DNA from: CAVVEQ01 sp963806635
GTDB taxonomy: Bacteria; Chloroflexota; Anaerolineae; Anaerolineales; Anaerolineaceae
Length of the DNA stretch: 27,424 nucleotides
Assembly (NCBI GenBank): GCA_963806635.1
Contig: CAWDZA010000006.1
Location: 1-27,424, forward strand
Reading direction: 5' to 3'
Part shown: in pieces, positions 26,524-27,424 of the stretch
Layout of the letters: each line of letters begins with the position of its first letter
How positions within the stretch are numbered: the stretch's first letter is position 1
Position numbers and translations under genes: made by a program
Notes under the pieces: generated by a model
Told to the model about the DNA's origin: nothing
Databases searched by the model: none
Seen by the model: only the letters and a program-made list of their open reading frames with translations

Positions 26524-26549
26524 CATTAGGAATTATTGCTGGATATAAT
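26520..26549 (+). promoter_or_regulatory. Candidate promoter of the xylose-isomerase gene
   Basis: ATGACA (26520-26525), 18-base spacer, TATAAT (26544-26549), then AAGGAG 6-8 bases before the ATG at 26579. It overlaps the GH3-2 stop codon, which indicates that xylA can be transcribed apart from the glucan operon. No LacI-type AGCGCT palindrome is seen around it. Confidence 0.5.
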
Positions 26550-26578
26550 TGAGAAATTAATCATCAAGGAGAATGACC

Positions 26579-27424
26579 ATGACTGACTTTACACCCAAAC
26601 CCGAAGCATAAATTTACTTTTGGTTTGTGGACCGTTGGCAACACGGGCCGCGATCCGTTCGGCGATCCGGTGCGGCGAATGCCAAGATCCCCGGCCGAGC
26701 TGGTCGCCTGCTGGGCGAAGTCGGCGCCTACGGCGTCAATTTCCACGACAACGACCTGATCCCGATCGACGCCACCCCGGCGGAAGCCGAGGCGATCAAG
26801 AAGGATTTCCGCAAGGCCCTGAAGGAAACCGGACTGGTTGTCCCGATGGCAACCACCAACCTGTTCGGCGATCCGATCTTCAAGGACGGCGCCTTCACCT
26901 CGAATGATCCCAAGGTGCGCGCCTACGCCCTGCAGAAGACGATGAATGCCATCGACCTGGGCGTCGAGTTCGGCGCCAAGGTCTATGTCTTCTGGGGTGG
27001 CCGCGAAGGCACCGAAACCGATTCGACCAAGAGCTCCGCTGGATGCCATCAAGCGGAATCCGCGAGGCGATGAATTTCTTCTGCGAATATGCCTGGACAA
27101 GAAATATGACCTGAAATTCGCGCTGGAAGCCAAACCCAACGAACCGCGCGGCGATATCTACAATGCCGACCACCGGGCACATGCTGGGCTTCATCGCCAC
27201 GCTCGACCACCCCGAGATGGTGGGTGTCAACCCCGAGGTGGCGCATGAACACATGGCCGGGCTCAACTTCATGCACGGCGTCGCCCAGGCCTGGGAAGCC
27301 GGCAAGTTCTTCCACATCGACCTGAACGACCAGTATCCCGGTCGTTACGACCAGGACCTGCGCTTCGGCTCGCGCGATATCAAGGCCGCTTTCTACCTGG
27401 TGAAATTCCTGGAAGATGTCAAGT
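26579..27424 (+). CDS. xylA: Xylose isomerase, class I, 3' end off window, frameshifted
   Basis: About 282 residues of the roughly 390 expected. It interconverts D-xylose and D-xylulose (and glucose and fructose) with two divalent metals. Readable blocks: KFTFGLWTVGNTGRDPFGDP, YGVNFHDNDLIPID with the ring-opening His (codon 26744-26746), MATTNLFGDPIFKDGAFTSN, VYVFWGGREGTE with metal-binding Glu, FALEAKPNEPRGDIY, TGHMLGFIATLDHPEMVGVN, PEVAHEHMAGLNF and FHIDLNDQYPGRYDQDLRFG. These are the short actinobacterial-type (class I) signatures. Frame changes occur right after codon 9 (near 26,608), near 26,680-26,700, 27,035-27,045, 27,060-27,095 and 27,160-27,170. GC is higher than in the preceding genes. 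Confidence 0.88.

Noticed and set aside
1..27424. tRNA, rRNA, CRISPR, insertion sequence, phage or toxin-antitoxin content
   Set aside because: No tRNA-like cloverleaf or TTCGANTC loop in a fitting context, no regularly spaced repeats, no transposase or integrase motifs, and no terminal inverted repeats were seen on either strand.

Overview
The window looks like two unrelated pieces of bacterial DNA joined near position 5,010-5,030. The left piece (1-~5,020) is high in GC, is coded almost entirely on the minus strand and carries a frequent indel load. Its genes, read right to left, are a CAP/SCP-domain protein, coaX (type III pantothenate kinase), a tRNA-dihydrouridine synthase, a quinate-5-dehydrogenase-like protein, a dehydrogenase resembling cyanobacterial acyl-ACP reductase, and a metallophosphoesterase. 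The overlaps and tight spacing point to one operon. I cannot name the organism; gene content would fit a high-GC anaerobe such as a deep actinobacterial or Firmicutes-like lineage (inference). The CAP gene on the left and a membrane-protein gene on the right are both cut off at the same place, which is what a chimeric join or a rearrangement endpoint looks like.

The right piece (~5,020-27,424) has moderate GC and its protein style suggests an Anaerolineae-type Chloroflexi: Thr/Pro-rich linkers of the TPTPT kind between a membrane anchor and a beta-propeller, an ECF sigma factor coupled to a DUF5667/DUF5666-like membrane protein, and lipoprotein sugar-binding and glycosidase genes. From 5.4 to 9.9 kb there are a TipAS-type MerR regulator divergent from a DHA2-family drug exporter, a ThrE-type exporter and a GDP-mannose-hydrolase-type Nudix enzyme. 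From 9.9 to 15.0 kb there are a TPR/propeller membrane protein, a small DUF2231-type membrane protein, a secreted protein of unknown function, and the sigma factor/DUF5667 pair.

From 15.4 to 26.5 kb lies a complete-looking cello-oligosaccharide utilisation locus: a sigma70 promoter with two LacI-type operators, the LacI regulator, a lipoprotein solute-binding protein, two ABC permeases, a cytosolic GH94 cellobiose phosphorylase and two tandem GH3 beta-glucosidase lipoproteins. The expected logic is that surface GH3 enzymes trim beta-glucans, the ABC system imports cellobiose or short oligomers, and the phosphorylase splits them to glucose-1-phosphate and glucose. No ATPase gene is present, so a shared one must be elsewhere. 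Two strong intercistronic hairpins probably set the expression ratios. A class I xylose isomerase with its own promoter runs off the right edge.

Many genes are broken by single-base shifts, most densely in 1-5,000 and 25,550-27,424 and only occasionally in the middle. This pattern fits uncorrected long-read or low-coverage ends better than true pseudogenes, so I annotate the broken genes as whole genes and mark the shifts.
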